Assembly (NCBI GenBank): GCA_024226315.1
Contig: JAAELT010000127.1
Location: forward strand, 1-45,651
Direction: 5' to 3'
From: a bacterium
GTDB lineage: Bacteria > Acidobacteriota > Thermoanaerobaculia > Multivoradales > J023
Length of the DNA: 45,651 nucleotides
The notes below the pieces were generated by a model. That model saw only the letters and a list, made by a program, of their open reading frames with translations. It made no database searches and was not told the origin of the DNA. Below are positions 1 to 8,766 of the stretch, in pieces; within the stretch, counting starts at the first letter, position 1; each line of letters begins with the position of its first letter. Position numbers and translations under genes: made by a program.

Positions 1-187
1 GCCATCTGTACCTGAGGATCGACAGAATAGGGTTCATGGTCCGATGCCGGGAATTGTCTCTGATACGCTCGCGAACCGGATCTTAGTATGTCTATCCGTT
101 GAGTCCTGTCATTTACGACCCCCAGCTCAGCCCCGTGTCCAGGGAGTCCGCCATGAAGCACCCCGAGCTGCCGAGGGCAAGTAGGGG

Positions 188-1453
188 TTAGCGCTCCGGC
201 AGGATGTCGGCCGACCACTGCAGCTGGCGCTCGGTCGCGAGCTGCTCGAGCTGCTCGGCCAGCCACGAAGCGGTGGGCCGTTGCGCCGGGTCGTTCGACA
301 ACATGGGCACCACCAGGCCCTCGAGCTCGCGCGGCACTTCGGGCAGGTACTCGCCGAGCGGCCGCACATTGCCGCTCAGGGTGTTGGCGATGGTCTCGCG
401 CAGGGTGGTACCGGTGAAGGGATGCACCCCGGTCAGGCTCTCGTAGAGGGTCGCTCCCAGGCCGAAGACGTCGCCGGGCGCCGAGTAGGGCATGGAATTC
501 AGCACCTCGGGAGGAACGTAGCCCGGGGTTCCCGACACCTCGATCCGGTCGTCGGAGAGGGTCGAGACCACGAAGGCCAGCCCGAAGTCGCTCATCTTGA
601 TCGCCCCCTCGCGGCCGAGCAGCACGTTACCCGGCTTGACGTCGCGATGGATCACCTCGCGTTCGTGGGCGCGGGCCAGGCCGCTCGCCATGGCGGCGGC
701 CAGGGGGATGAGCTGATCGGCCTCGAGCGGCCCGCGGCTGCGCAGCAGGTCTCGCAGGCTCAAGCCCTCGACCAGCTCCATGGCGATGAACGCCGAGCGC
801 TCGGCGCCGCCCATGTCGTAGACCATGATGATGTTGGGATGGCTGAAGCGAGCGATGGTGATGGCCTCGTTGCGCAGCCTCTCGAGCATCTCCTGCCGCT
901 GATCCTCGGTCGAGAGCGCGTCGAATCGGATGGTCTTGAGCGCCACCTGCCGCTCGAGGCGCGGATCCAGACCGCGGTACACCGTGCCCATCGATCCCTG
1001 CCCGAGCACGTCGAGCGCCTCGTAGCGGCCGAACCGGAGCTTGCCGTCCTCGCCGGTCGTGGCGGTCTGCGCGCGCGGCTCGGCGTGGGTGCGCCAGGCG
1101 AGCAACCGCTCGACGCGCAACACCAACTCGGCGGGCTCGAACGGTTTGACCATGTAGTCGTCGGCGCCCTCCACCAGGCCGCGGGCTCGGTACTCCTGAC
1201 CGCCCAGCCCCGACAGGAAGAGGATCGGCAGGGCCGAAGTGGCCGGATCAGCGCGCAGCTCGCCCATCACTTCGAACCCCGACTTGGGCATGTTGACGTC
1301 GAGAATAATGGCGTCGATGTCCGGCTGACTCGCCAGGGAGTGCACCGAATCGGAGTCGCCAGTGGCGATCACGGTGTGGCCGGCGTCCTCGAGCACCAGG
1401 GTGACGAGGTCGAGTAGCTGGGGGTCATCGTCGCTGACGATAAGCTTCGCCAA
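188..1453 (-). CDS. Response-regulator receiver fused to Ser/Thr protein kinase
   Basis: A cytoplasmic signalling protein of about 421 residues. The first ~120 residues are a CheY-like receiver: acidic DDD near the N-terminus, phospho-acceptor Asp in ILDVNMP, and the conserved Lys in VKPFEP. From about residue 140 follows a Hanks-type kinase with glycine loop GQGSMGTVYRG, VALK lysine, catalytic loop HRDVKPGN and DFGLA. There is no transmembrane segment or PASTA/sensor tail, so input presumably comes through phosphorylation of the receiver. I chose the TTG at 1453 because it gives MAKLIVSDDD, the normal start of a receiver; a GTG at 1501 would add 16 residues with no family support. Neither start has a clear Shine-Dalgarno. 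It is divergent from the sigma-54 activator at 1688. Kinase and receiver calls are firm; the target is unknown. Confidence 0.88.
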   Translation of the reverse strand: MAKLIVSDDDPQLLDLVTLVLEDAGHTVIATGDSDSVHSLASQPDIDAIILDVNMPKSGFEVMGELRADPATSALPILFLSGLGGQEYRARGLVEGADDYMVKPFEPAELVLRVERLLAWRTHAEPRAQTATTGEDGKLRFGRYEALDVLGQGSMGTVYRGLDPRLERQVALKTIRFDALSTEDQRQEMLERLRNEAITIARFSHPNIIMVYDMGGAERSAFIAMELVEGLSLRDLLRSRGPLEADQLIPLAAAMASGLARAHEREVIHRDVKPGNVLLGREGAIKMSDFGLAFVVSTLSDDRIEVSGTPGYVPPEVLNSMPYSAPGDVFGLGATLYESLTGVHPFTGTTLRETIANTLSGNVRPLGEYLPEVPRELEGLVVPMLSNDPAQRPTASWLAEQLEQLATERQLQWSADILPER

Positions 1454-1687
1454 GAGGGTCTTTCGCTGACCAGAATAGAGAGTAGATCTTCGACCAGGCA
1501 CCGGTCACCAGCTCGGGACCGCGACGATTTTAGCTGATTTCTTGATCGTTCCCACTGTTCGCTTCAGGGATTCGGGTGGCCGGGGTCAACTTGGCGCCTA
1601 CTCTGGGAGACGTGAATCGCCAGCCGCCGGCTTTGCTTTTTCGGTGTAGTCTTGGCATAGTCCCGAAGACAACCATCCGGACGCTGC

Positions 1688-3055
1688 ATGACACGACAGA
1701 AATCGATTCGCGTTCTCTTGATGGACGGTGAGCGTCCGCTCAAGCTGTTGCTCGAGCGAGATCTGACCGAAAGGCGCCCGACGGTGATCGCCGTTCAGTC
1801 CGGGGAAGAAGCGCGGGAGCTGGCCAACCGGCAGCTCGACACCAGCCGGCTCGACTTCCAGGTACCCGGCGTGGGGCGGGTCGAGACCCGAAACCGCCAG
1901 CGCGGCGGTGACGGCTCGGACATGGTGGTGCTCGACAGCCAGGACGGCGAGGTGCCGCCGCTCGACTCGCCTGCGGCGGTCGCGGCCAGCTATCTGGACA
2001 GCGTCGACGCCGAGTTCCTCACCCGGCCGCTCAAGGCGTCCGACGTCGGCGCCCTGGTGCGCGAGGCGAAGCAGCGCCAGCAGCAGGCGCCGGAGCCGGT
2101 GACGTTGACCGTCCGCACCGCCTCGGGCCATCCGTTCGTGGTCTACAGCCCCAAGATGGTGGAGCTCATGGCGATCGTCGATCGGGTCGCCGCCGGCTCT
2201 GCCTCGATCCTGATCCAGGGCCAGACCGGCACCGGCAAGACACTGATCGCGCGCGAGATCCACGCCTCCAGCCCGCGCGCCGAAGAGAGCTTCGTGGCGA
2301 TCAACTGCAGCGCCTTCCAGGAGCAGCTGCTCGAGAGCGAGGTCTTCGGCCACGAAAAGGGCTCGTTCACCGGTGCCATCGCCGCCAAGCCCGGCCTCTT
2401 CGAGGTCGCTCACAAGGGCACCCTGTTTCTCGACGAGGTGGGCGACATGTCCTCGGCGATGCAGGCCAAGTTGCTCCAGGTGCTCGACGACGGCGAGTTG
2501 CGCCGGGTCGGCGGCACCAAGAACCGCAAGGTCGATGTGCGCGTCATCGCCGCCAGCAACAAGAACCTCAAGGAGGAGGTCAAGGCCAAGCGCTTCCGCG
2601 AGGATTTGCTGTTCCGCCTCAACGTCATCCAGCTGCGGGTGCCGCGTCTGTCCGAGCGGCGCGAAGACATTCCGCCGCTGATCGCGCACTTCCTGGAGCG
2701 CTTCCGTCTGCCCGGCCAGCCGCGCAAGAGCATTTCCCCCGAGGCCACCCAGCTGCTCATGTCTTACAACTGGCCGGGCAACGTCCGCGAGCTTGCCAAC
2801 GCGGTCGAGGGGCTGATCCTGCTGGCTCCCGGCGAGATCATCCGGGCCGAGGACCTGCCGCCCAACCTACGCCCGGCGGTAGTACTCAATCTGGGCGATT
2901 CGGACACACCGTTGCCGATGTCCGAGATCGAGCGCCTGCACATCATCACCACGATGCGCTTCACCGAGGGCAAGAAGGCGCCCGCCGCGCGGCTCCTGGG
3001 GATCGACGTCAAGACCCTGAGCAACAAGATCAAGAACTACAAGATCGAGTTGTAG
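1688..3055 (+). CDS. Sigma-54-dependent activator with degenerate receiver-like N-terminus
   Basis: A 455-residue bacterial enhancer-binding protein that would remodel sigma-54 RNA polymerase. The AAA+ core has Walker A GQTGTGKT (about 178-185), Walker B GTLFLDEVGD and the sigma-54 contact loop as GSFTGA (about 225-230), where most members have GAFTGA. A Fis-type helix-turn-helix closes the protein (AARLLGIDVKTLSNKIKNYK). The first ~130 residues resemble a receiver in layout (LLMDGE at the start, FLTRPLK near the end), but the switch Lys is Arg and no convincing phospho-acceptor Asp sits in place, so phosphorylation control is probably lost. It is divergent from the receiver-kinase, which may share its pathway (inference). 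Confidence 0.9.
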   Translation: MTRQKSIRVLLMDGERPLKLLLERDLTERRPTVIAVQSGEEARELANRQLDTSRLDFQVPGVGRVETRNRQRGGDGSDMVVLDSQDGEVPPLDSPAAVAASYLDSVDAEFLTRPLKASDVGALVREAKQRQQQAPEPVTLTVRTASGHPFVVYSPKMVELMAIVDRVAAGSASILIQGQTGTGKTLIAREIHASSPRAEESFVAINCSAFQEQLLESEVFGHEKGSFTGAIAAKPGLFEVAHKGTLFLDEVGDMSSAMQAKLLQVLDDGELRRVGGTKNRKVDVRVIAASNKNLKEEVKAKRFREDLLFRLNVIQLRVPRLSERREDIPPLIAHFLERFRLPGQPRKSISPEATQLLMSYNWPGNVRELANAVEGLILLAPGEIIRAEDLPPNLRPAVVLNLGDSDTPLPMSEIERLHIITTMRFTEGKKAPAARLLGIDVKTLSNKIKNYKIEL

Positions 3056-3064
3056 GGCGGATTC

Positions 3065-3086
3065 GGGCGGGCACATTGGCCCGCCC
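3065..3086. terminator. Hairpin between convergent genes
   Basis: Perfect 8-bp stem GGGCGGGC/GCCCGCCC with a 6-nt loop, lying between the ends of the activator gene (3055) and the S4-domain gene (3114, minus strand). There is no T-run, so it may be a factor-assisted bidirectional terminator rather than a classical intrinsic one. Confidence 0.5.
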
Positions 3087-3113
3087 CGACAGGATTCCGG
3101 AGTCCGGGGTTTC

Positions 3114-3506
3114 CTAGACCTCCAGGTTCTTCCTCAGCCGGTCGAGCTCCCGCCGTTCTTTCTTCGACGGCCGCCCGGCGCCCTTCTCCCGCGCCACCGG
3201 GCGGCGGCGCATCAAGCGCTCGAAATCGTCCATCACCGGCCGTGGCGGGCTCAGGTCCTCGTAAAGCTCCGGCGCCTCGGCCTTGCGCACCGGCCGGTCG
3301 CGTAGCTTCTTGACCACCAGCGAGCGCGTCCAGTCGCCGATTTCGACCTCGACCTTGTCTTCCAGCGCGAGCCGGCGGTGAGCCTTGGCGGTGACGCCGT
3401 TGACCTTCACCCGGCTGAGGTTGCAGGCATGGGTGGCCTTGGACCGTGTCTTGAACACCCGCGCAACCTGCAGCCACTTGTCCAGGCGGACTTCTCCGTC
3501 GGGCAT
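3114..3506 (-). CDS. hslR: S4-domain RNA-binding protein, Hsp15-like
   Basis: A 130-residue basic protein starting directly with an S4 domain (VRLDKWLQVARVFKTRSKA, then VKVNGVTAKAHRRL), the arrangement of heat-shock protein 15, which binds free 50S subunits carrying nascent chains. The C-terminal half is rich in Arg/Lys (MRRRPVAREKGAGRPSKKER) as in the family. Its start lies 9 bp from the end of the arsenate-reductase-like gene on the same strand, so the two are probably co-transcribed. The family call is firm; the exact Hsp15 role is inferred. Confidence 0.8.
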   Translation of the reverse strand: MPDGEVRLDKWLQVARVFKTRSKATHACNLSRVKVNGVTAKAHRRLALEDKVEVEIGDWTRSLVVKKLRDRPVRKAEAPELYEDLSPPRPVMDDFERLMRRRPVAREKGAGRPSKKERRELDRLRKNLEV

Positions 3507-3515
3507 CGCTCTGGT

Positions 3516-4022
3516 CTACCCTCGGGTGCCGATCGCCGGGGCCTCGGCCGGCTGGCCGATCCGCTGGATCGCTTCGGCCAGCTCGGCGATCGTCGCGCGG
3601 GCGAACGGCAGGGCACAGAAGCGCTCGAGGCGGTGATGGGTCTCCTCGGCGACGCGCCGGAAGGCCACCTCGACGCGGGCAGCGTCGCCATCCACTGCGA
3701 CGGGGTCGGGCGAGCCCCAGTGGGCGATGATCGCGGAGCTGCCCGGCCACAACGGGCAAGTGTCGCGGGCGTGGTCGCAGACCGTGATCACGACGTCGAA
3801 TCGGGCGCCGTCAAAGGCCGTCCACGACTTGCTCTCGGCGCTCGAGGCGTCGATGCCGTAGAAGTTCTTCAGCACCTCGATCGCCACCGGGTGCACCCTG
3901 CCGGTGGGCTCGGCTCCGGCGCTGTGGCTCTCGAAGCGAGGATCCATCGAGCGCAGCAGATACTCGGCCAGGATGCTGCGTGCCGAATTGCCGGTGCACA
4001 GGAAGAGGACTTTGCGTTTCAT
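3516..4022 (-). CDS. arsC: Arsenate reductase, low-molecular-weight phosphatase fold
   Basis: A 168-residue cytoplasmic protein of the thioredoxin-linked ArsC class. The P-loop CTGNSARS at residues 8-15 carries the nucleophilic Cys and Arg. Downstream VCDHARDTCP supplies the two further cysteines used to relay the disulfide, which separates it from plain tyrosine phosphatases. It would reduce arsenate to arsenite using thioredoxin. No arsR regulator or arsenite pump lies next to it; the neighbour is an Hsp15-like gene, so this looks like an orphan arsC. The C-terminus runs ~25 residues past the usual fold. Its start is close to the promoter region of the divergent potassium-transport gene at 4089. 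Confidence 0.88.
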   Translation of the reverse strand: MKRKVLFLCTGNSARSILAEYLLRSMDPRFESHSAGAEPTGRVHPVAIEVLKNFYGIDASSAESKSWTAFDGARFDVVITVCDHARDTCPLWPGSSAIIAHWGSPDPVAVDGDAARVEVAFRRVAEETHHRLERFCALPFARATIAELAEAIQRIGQPAEAPAIGTRG

Positions 4023-4088
4023 TCAGACCCCCCGGTCCGCCGCGTTCACTTGCCGGCGACGGGACTACTCTAGACTACAATCACACTC

Positions 4089-5717
4089 GTGAACCAGGCC
4101 AGAAAGCGCTTCCTGATCCTGCTCGCCATCCTGCCGGTGGTGGTGCTGCTGAGCGCCACCGCCTATGGCTTCCTGATGGGCGCCCTCGAGGGCAAGGAGC
4201 GCGACTTCTGGACGTCCCTCGAGTTCGCAGCCGAGACCATCACCACTACCGGCTACGGCAGCGAGGTCCACTGGGAGCACCCGCTCATGGTGCTGTTCGT
4301 CGTCGGCCTGCAGTTCATGGGGGTGGTGCTGATCTACATGATCGTGCCCATGGTCCTGATCCCGTATCTCGAGGAGCGCTTCGAGTCGCGCCTGCCGCGC
4401 CGGGCGCCGAAGATGGACCAGCACGTGGTGATCTACCGTTACGGCTCGACGGTCGAGACGCTGTGCCAGGAGCTGGCCCAGACCGGCGTGCCGCAGGTGG
4501 TCATCGAGCACGACGAGCGGATGGCGCGCCGGCTGATCGAGAAGAAAGTGCCCGTGGTCTACGCCGACGGGGTCAGCTCGGCGCTGGCCAACGTCCATCT
4601 CGACCGCGCCCGGGCCCTGATCGCCAACGGCAGCGACGAGGAGAACGCCGCCATGATGCTGGTCGCCCAGCAGCTCGATTTCCCCGGCGAGATCCTTGCC
4701 CTGGTCGAGGAGCCTTATCATCGCAAGCCCATGCTGCTGGCCGGCGCCACCGTCGTCTACACCCCACGGCACGTTCTGGGAGCGGCGCTGGCGGCGCGCG
4801 CCAGCCACCACATCAGCCCGCGGGTGAGCGGTATCCAGCAGCTCGGCCGCAAGCTGCAGGTGGCCGAGATCCCGGTCGGCGCCGGCAGCGAGATCGCCGG
4901 CCAGACGCTGGCAGAGGCGAAGATCGCCACCCGTACCGGCGCCACGGTGATCGGCCAGTGGCGCAAGGGGCGTCTCGAAAGCCTACCCGGGGCCACTGTG
5001 CGCCTCGAGCCGCGCGGCATCCTGGTGTCGGTGGGCAGCGCCGAGAGCCTGGAACGACTGACCGAGATCGCCTCGAACGGCAGGGGAGCGGTCCGGCGCG
5101 ACGGACACTTCATTGTCGCGGGGCACGGCGAGGTGGGTTGCAAGGTGACGCAGTTGCTGCGCGACGCCGGCGAGCAGGTGACGGTGATCGACCAGCGGGA
5201 CGGCGCCGGCGTCGACGTCGCCGGCGACATTCTGGAGCCCGGGGTGCTGGAGGCGGCCGGCGTCGCCGACGCCCAGACGGTGGTGCTCGCCGTCGACAAC
5301 GATTCGAGCACCCTGTTCGCCACGGTCATCGTCAAGGACCAGGCCCCGGAAGTCACCATCATCGCCCGGGTCAACCAGGCCGAGAACGTCGAGCGCATCC
5401 ACCACGCCGGCGCCGATTTCGCGCTTTCGATGAGCCAGGTGTCGGGCCAGATCCTCGCTCATCGCCTGCTGCGCCAGGAAGCGATCGCCATCGACCCCCA
5501 GCTGCGGGTGCTCAAGACCGGCGCCGCGCAGCTGACAGGCCGCCGCACCGGCAGCCTCGGGGTCCGCGAGCTGACCGGTTGCTCAGTGGTGGCGGTGGAG
5601 CGCGGCGACGACCTGATCGTCGAGCTCGGGCCCGACTTCCGGTTCCAGGGCGAAGATCTGATCTACGTCTGCGGCACCAACGCCGCCACGCAGCGCTTCG
5701 CGTCCGAGTACGGCTAG
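4089..5717 (+). CDS. Two-TM potassium channel-like protein with tandem RCK/TrkA domains
   Basis: A 542-residue membrane protein. TM1 is about residues 9-28 (FLILLAILPVVVLLSATAYG). A pore loop with TTTGYGS, matching the T-x-G-Y-G selectivity filter, precedes TM2 (about 63-93). The cytoplasmic part holds two RCK units, each with TrkA-N and TrkA-C parts. The second has an intact dinucleotide motif (IVAGHGEVG) and acidic strand end (VIDQRD); the first reads VIYRYGSTVE and has lost the glycine motif, so probably only one site binds nucleotide. Tandem RCK in one chain is typical of channels gated as an octameric ring. GTG start: a -10-like TACAAT at 4076-4081 lies 7 nt upstream with no Shine-Dalgarno, so the mRNA may be leaderless. 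Confidence 0.87.
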   Translation: MNQARKRFLILLAILPVVVLLSATAYGFLMGALEGKERDFWTSLEFAAETITTTGYGSEVHWEHPLMVLFVVGLQFMGVVLIYMIVPMVLIPYLEERFESRLPRRAPKMDQHVVIYRYGSTVETLCQELAQTGVPQVVIEHDERMARRLIEKKVPVVYADGVSSALANVHLDRARALIANGSDEENAAMMLVAQQLDFPGEILALVEEPYHRKPMLLAGATVVYTPRHVLGAALAARASHHISPRVSGIQQLGRKLQVAEIPVGAGSEIAGQTLAEAKIATRTGATVIGQWRKGRLESLPGATVRLEPRGILVSVGSAESLERLTEIASNGRGAVRRDGHFIVAGHGEVGCKVTQLLRDAGEQVTVIDQRDGAGVDVAGDILEPGVLEAAGVADAQTVVLAVDNDSSTLFATVIVKDQAPEVTIIARVNQAENVERIHHAGADFALSMSQVSGQILAHRLLRQEAIAIDPQLRVLKTGAAQLTGRRTGSLGVRELTGCSVVAVERGDDLIVELGPDFRFQGEDLIYVCGTNAATQRFASEYG

Positions 5718-6037
5718 CCCGCCCGCGCCCGCACCGGGCTCGAAGGCCACCGGCGAGCCCTGCCACGTCGGCTCCTCGAGTGCTTCGATCACGAGCCCCA
5801 ACCGCTCGAGAGCTGCAACGGTTTCCGGCAACGGGTGCAGGTGCTGGGCGATCGCGCGCGTCTCACCACTATCTGCGCGGCGTCCTCGATCTCGAAGACC
5901 GCCGACGCCTGCGCGCCGCCGACCTCGAGATCAGAACCTACCCGCGGATGTGGCGGTCGAACCTGCTCGCCATCGTCGTGCCCAGCCGTCCTCGGTTCTG
6001 CTACGGGGTGTGGCGATCAGGAAGCTGATCGCTCGCC
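5718..6037. other. 320-bp gap with coding-like fragments on both strands
   Basis: No intact gene fits here. Two stretches look protein-like. On the minus strand about 5720-5870 reads HLHPLPETVAALERLGLVIE and onward, with strong G/C third positions; on the plus strand about 5850-6000 reads HYLRGVLDLEDRRRLRAADL and onward. Both lack a proper start or are closed by stops, so these are probably remnants. I do not recognise either family. Confidence 0.35.
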
Positions 6038-6775
6038 TCATCTCGCGCCCAGGTCCTCGACCACCGGCACGTCATCCCGCGACGTCAGGCGTAGGAGCGC
6101 CCTCAGGATCCGGCGCTGGAGCGGCGGGTCGTTGGGCGCTCCCAGCGGATAGCCGAGCGGATACGGCACTTCGAGGGCGCGCGGCGGGCGCACCTTGGCT
6201 GTGATCTCACCCAGCAGGGAGACCGAGACCGTGGCGATCCCGCGGCGCTCGAGCTCTCCTCCGACCAGACTGACCGTCTGGTGGCAAATCGGTCACACCG
6301 GCACCAGGAGCGCGACGTCGACCTGGTCGGCGGCAAGCACATCGGCCACAGCCGGCGCTGTCTTCCGCCTCAGCCGGCTGGGTGCGGTGACGGATCCCAT
6401 CAGCGAGGCGTGGCGCGGGGCGACGTCGCCGATCTCGCCGTGGTCGCTAAGCTCGTGCAGGCGGTCGAGCGGCAGAGCGAGGTTGCGGTCGGCCTCGATC
6501 CCGGCATGGTCGAAGGAGTCGCTCCGGTGGTGCTCCTCGAGCAGGGCGACGTCGGCGTCCGCCGGGATCAGCCGGTAGCTCCAGTCGCCACCCTTGACGC
6601 TCTGGTCGAAGGGCTCATCGCCCGGCACCACCAGCCCGGCGGAGGAGACCAGCGCCACCCGGCATCGGTCGAGCGGTTTGGCGAGCCGGGCGACGGGCAC
6701 GGGGTCCAGCTGTTTCCAGCGGTAGGCGCGCAGGAAGGTGCGGAGGGTGAAGCTGAGATCCGAGAGTCGTGCCAC
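6038..6775 (-). CDS. Selenoprotein, glycine/sarcosine/betaine reductase selenoprotein B-family, UGA read as selenocysteine
   Basis: A conventional reading stops at the TGA at 6293-6295, but the same frame continues for 84 more codons to a TGA at 6038-6040 with clearly family-like protein. The join reads ALLVPV-U-PICHQTVSLVG, a UxxC redox motif exactly where short GrdB/PrdB-like proteins carry selenocysteine. The upstream part (RVALVSSAG, PADADVALLEEHHRSDSFDH, DRNLALPLDRL, MGSVTAP) and the downstream part (RPPRALEVPYPLGYPLGAPN) both fit that family. Full product is about 245 residues from the GTG at 6775 (an upstream GTG at 6811 is possible). The AGGAGG upstream of 6775 lies inside a small inverted repeat GGAGG-TAT-CCTCC, so ribosome access could be controlled. 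The biochemical substrate of these short homologues is not established. Selenocysteine machinery must be elsewhere in the genome. Confidence 0.86.
6264..6295 (-). promoter_or_regulatory. Bacterial SECIS-like hairpin directly after the UGA codon
   Basis: Starting at the UGA (6295-6293), 10 nt are followed by a perfect 7-bp stem ACCAGAC/GTCTGGT (6282-6276 and 6270-6264) capped by a 5-nt loop GGTCA (6275-6271). The loop begins 17 nt after the UGA and shows GGUC, the apical sequence recognised by SelB in the well known formate dehydrogenase element at nearly the same distance. The hairpin lies within coding sequence, as in bacteria. Confidence 0.8.
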
Positions 6776-6970
6776 GAGGGGAGGATACCTCCTCGGCGCT
6801 CGGGTTGCCACATGGCCGGCCCGACGAGGCCAGGGTGGGCATCATCCAGCTCTTGTCGCCGACTGACGGTGGGATGATCGTGTCGATTGAGCGTTCTCGG
6901 CAACGCTACGAAGCCAGCTCCGAACCGATCGGGGCTTCGTCACCGGCGGCCGGAGCGATCCGGGCGCTCA

Positions 6971-7172
6971 CCCAGGCATGTTCGACAATGCCCCGGTGCG
7001 ATCATGTTGCTGATCCAGGCATGTTCGACAATACCCCGGTGCGAGGATGAGGGTTACCCAGACGTGTTCGACAATGCCCCGGTGCGAGGGTGAAGGCCGC
7101 CCAGACGTGTTCGACGTTGCCCCGGTACGAAGGTGGGGGTTACCCAGGCATGTTCGACAATGCCCCGGTGCG
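6971..7172. repeat. Five-unit tandem array, exact 43-bp period
   Basis: Units start at 6971, 7014, 7057, 7100 and 7143. Each is a 30-nt conserved core (CCAGGCATGTTCGACAATGC followed by CCCGGTGCG) and a 13-nt variable spacer rich in G and A. The core contains an inverted repeat GGCAT/ATGCC around an 8-nt loop, with outer CC/GG, so each unit can form a hairpin; some units carry GACGT instead of GGCAT. Because 43 is not a multiple of three, the array cannot be a protein repeat. It sits exactly at the broken 3' end of the UvrD-like gene. Confidence 0.85.
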
Positions 7173-8489
7173 TCCTGCGAAGGCTCCGACGCCTGGAGCC
7201 ACTCGGCGACCGCCTCGACCTCGTCCTCGAAGGACTTGCAGACCTGGATCTCGGGAACTTCCCCGTGCATCAGCGACCGATAGCCGCGGGTCGAGTCGGC
7301 GCTGGCATCGAGATCGTCGATCTCGACGCCCTCCAGCAGCGCGACGGCGTAGCGGCGGATCTCGTCTGTGGTCCGGTAGTTGATCCTCAGTCGTCGCCCA
7401 CGCCCGCGAATGTTGACGCCCGCGTGTGAGAGCACGACCCGCTTGCGGTAGATGCGCTGATGGCCGTCACCCACGACGAAGAGATCGTTCGGGCGCTCCT
7501 CGGGGATGACCGCCCGCAGCAGGGCGAAGGCATGAGTGCTCATGTCCTGGGCTTCATCGACGAGGATGGATCGCACCGAGACCCGAATCTTCTCTTGCCG
7601 GAGCAGCGCGGTGGCGTCTCTCAAGGCGTCTTCGGGCTCGCGGCAGCCGTGTTTCTCGCCTTCGGCTCATGCGAATCCCGCGCCCGGACCGACTCGCCCG
7701 CTTGTAGTCTTCCCAGGTCTCGCAGCCGTGACGCTGGACCACGAGCTCCCACTCGTCGCGAAAAAAGGGGGGCGCGAAGCTGGTGCCGGAGCCGAGGGCC
7801 AGCGCCGTGTCCCAGAGTTTCTCCAGCGTGCCGCTCGCCCCCCAGTACCTGATCTCGTACGGGTACCCGGCCCGCCGCAGGAGGCCGGCCACCCATCTGT
7901 CCAGGTTCACGACCTCGATACGCGCGAGCGTCTCGGGGCTGCACAGCCTGGCCAGGTTGGCCTCCGTGTCCGCCGCCAGGTTGCGGGTGAACGTGGTGAA
8001 GAGAATGCGGTCGCCCGGTTGGGTGAAGACCTTCTCGGCCAGGTATGCGGCCCGATGCATGGCCACTACGCTCTTGCCGGTACCAGCGCCGCCCAGGACC
8101 CGGACAGGCCCGTTCCAGCTCCGGTCAACGAGCGTCCGCTGGCTCGGGTGTAGGAAGATGCGCCACTTCTCGAGCGGCGCGTCGAGCATCGCCTCGAGCG
8201 CGACGTCGTCCTCGACCACGACGAACCGCCGCTTGGAGGCGTCCCGCTCGAGGGCGCTTTCGAAGTCGCTGGTGTCGACAGCCTCCGCGAGGTCCGTGGC
8301 CATGGCCTTCTCGACCTCTTCGAGGCTCTCTCCGTCGCCCAGCCAGTAGAGTGCCTCGAGGGCCTCCGGAGGCAGCGTCAGGCGCAACCCCTCGAGGTCC
8401 TGCATGGTCTCGAGGGCCTGTACCCGCGGCAGCAACTCTTCGGGTACCCCCAGTCGTTTCAGTTCCCGGTCGCGCACACCGTCGAACAG
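7173..8489 (-). pseudogene. UvrD-like helicase remnant, frameshifted and cut at both ends
   Basis: Superfamily 1 helicase motifs are recognisable in order: Walker A GGAGTGKS, then FTTFTRNLAAD, LDRWV, and after a frame change VDEAQDMSTHAFALLRA (Walker B), VGDGHQRIYRKRVVLS and INYRTTDEIRRYA. The first part is read in one frame down to about 7665; the Walker B part is read in another from about 7660. Between them some residues expected in the family are missing, so a deletion plus frameshift occurred near 7655-7690. The 3' end runs into the 43-bp repeat array and loses the remaining helicase motifs. The 5' end (LFDGVRDRELKRLGVPEEL) begins mid-protein for this family, fused to the stub of a different helicase. 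Not functional as it stands. Confidence 0.8.
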
Positions 8490-8498
8490 CGCGGCGGC

Positions 8499-8754
8499 CG
8501 CCCAGGCGCTCGAAGGCTTGCTCCTGGTGGCGGTGGGGGGTGAAGCCCAGGGGCACGTCGGGGAAGTAGCGTGGGTTCGCGCCGGCCACGAAGGGCAGCT
8601 TGATCGAGACGTAGGGGCCCTTGAGCAGGCCGCCGGGCTCGGCCAGCAGATCGTCGACCACGCGCTCCATGCCTGGCGTCGAGGACCAGAAGGAGAAGCG
8701 CAGGAAGTCGGAGAGACCCTGCTGCAGCTGGCCGGCGAGAGCGGAAGGGATCAT
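8499..8754 (-). pseudogene. N-terminal stub of a large DEAD/DEAH-type helicase
   Basis: An ATG at 8754 opens about 85 residues resembling the pre-helicase N-terminus of large DEAD/DEAH proteins: GLSDFLRFSFWSSTPGMERV, then GPYVSIKLPF and FTPHRHQEQAFERL, the last matching the Q-motif region just before Walker A. The reading then breaks at about 8490-8500 and runs into the UvrD-like remnant in another frame, with Walker A and everything after it missing. The start lies 12 bp downstream of the HNH gene on the same strand, as if once part of one operon. Its role before decay is unknown; helicase-nuclease neighbourhoods often belong to defence systems (inference). Confidence 0.6.
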
Positions 8755-8766
8755 GCGTCGGCTGCT

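Noticed and set aside
1..187. Start of a gene at the window edge
   Set aside because: No frame gives recognisable protein; I see nothing functional in this stretch.
1598..2689. Minus-strand 363-codon ORF
   Set aside because: Shadow of the sigma-54 activator; no domain recognisable.
3980..6028. Plus-strand 682-codon ORF
   Set aside because: Overlaps the channel gene in another frame and is dominated by Arg/Pro/Gly, typical of out-of-frame reading in GC-rich DNA. Only its last part (after 5717) is possibly a remnant.
6971..7172. CRISPR array
   Set aside because: Period is right for short repeats but spacers are only 13 nt, similar to each other, and no cas gene is near.
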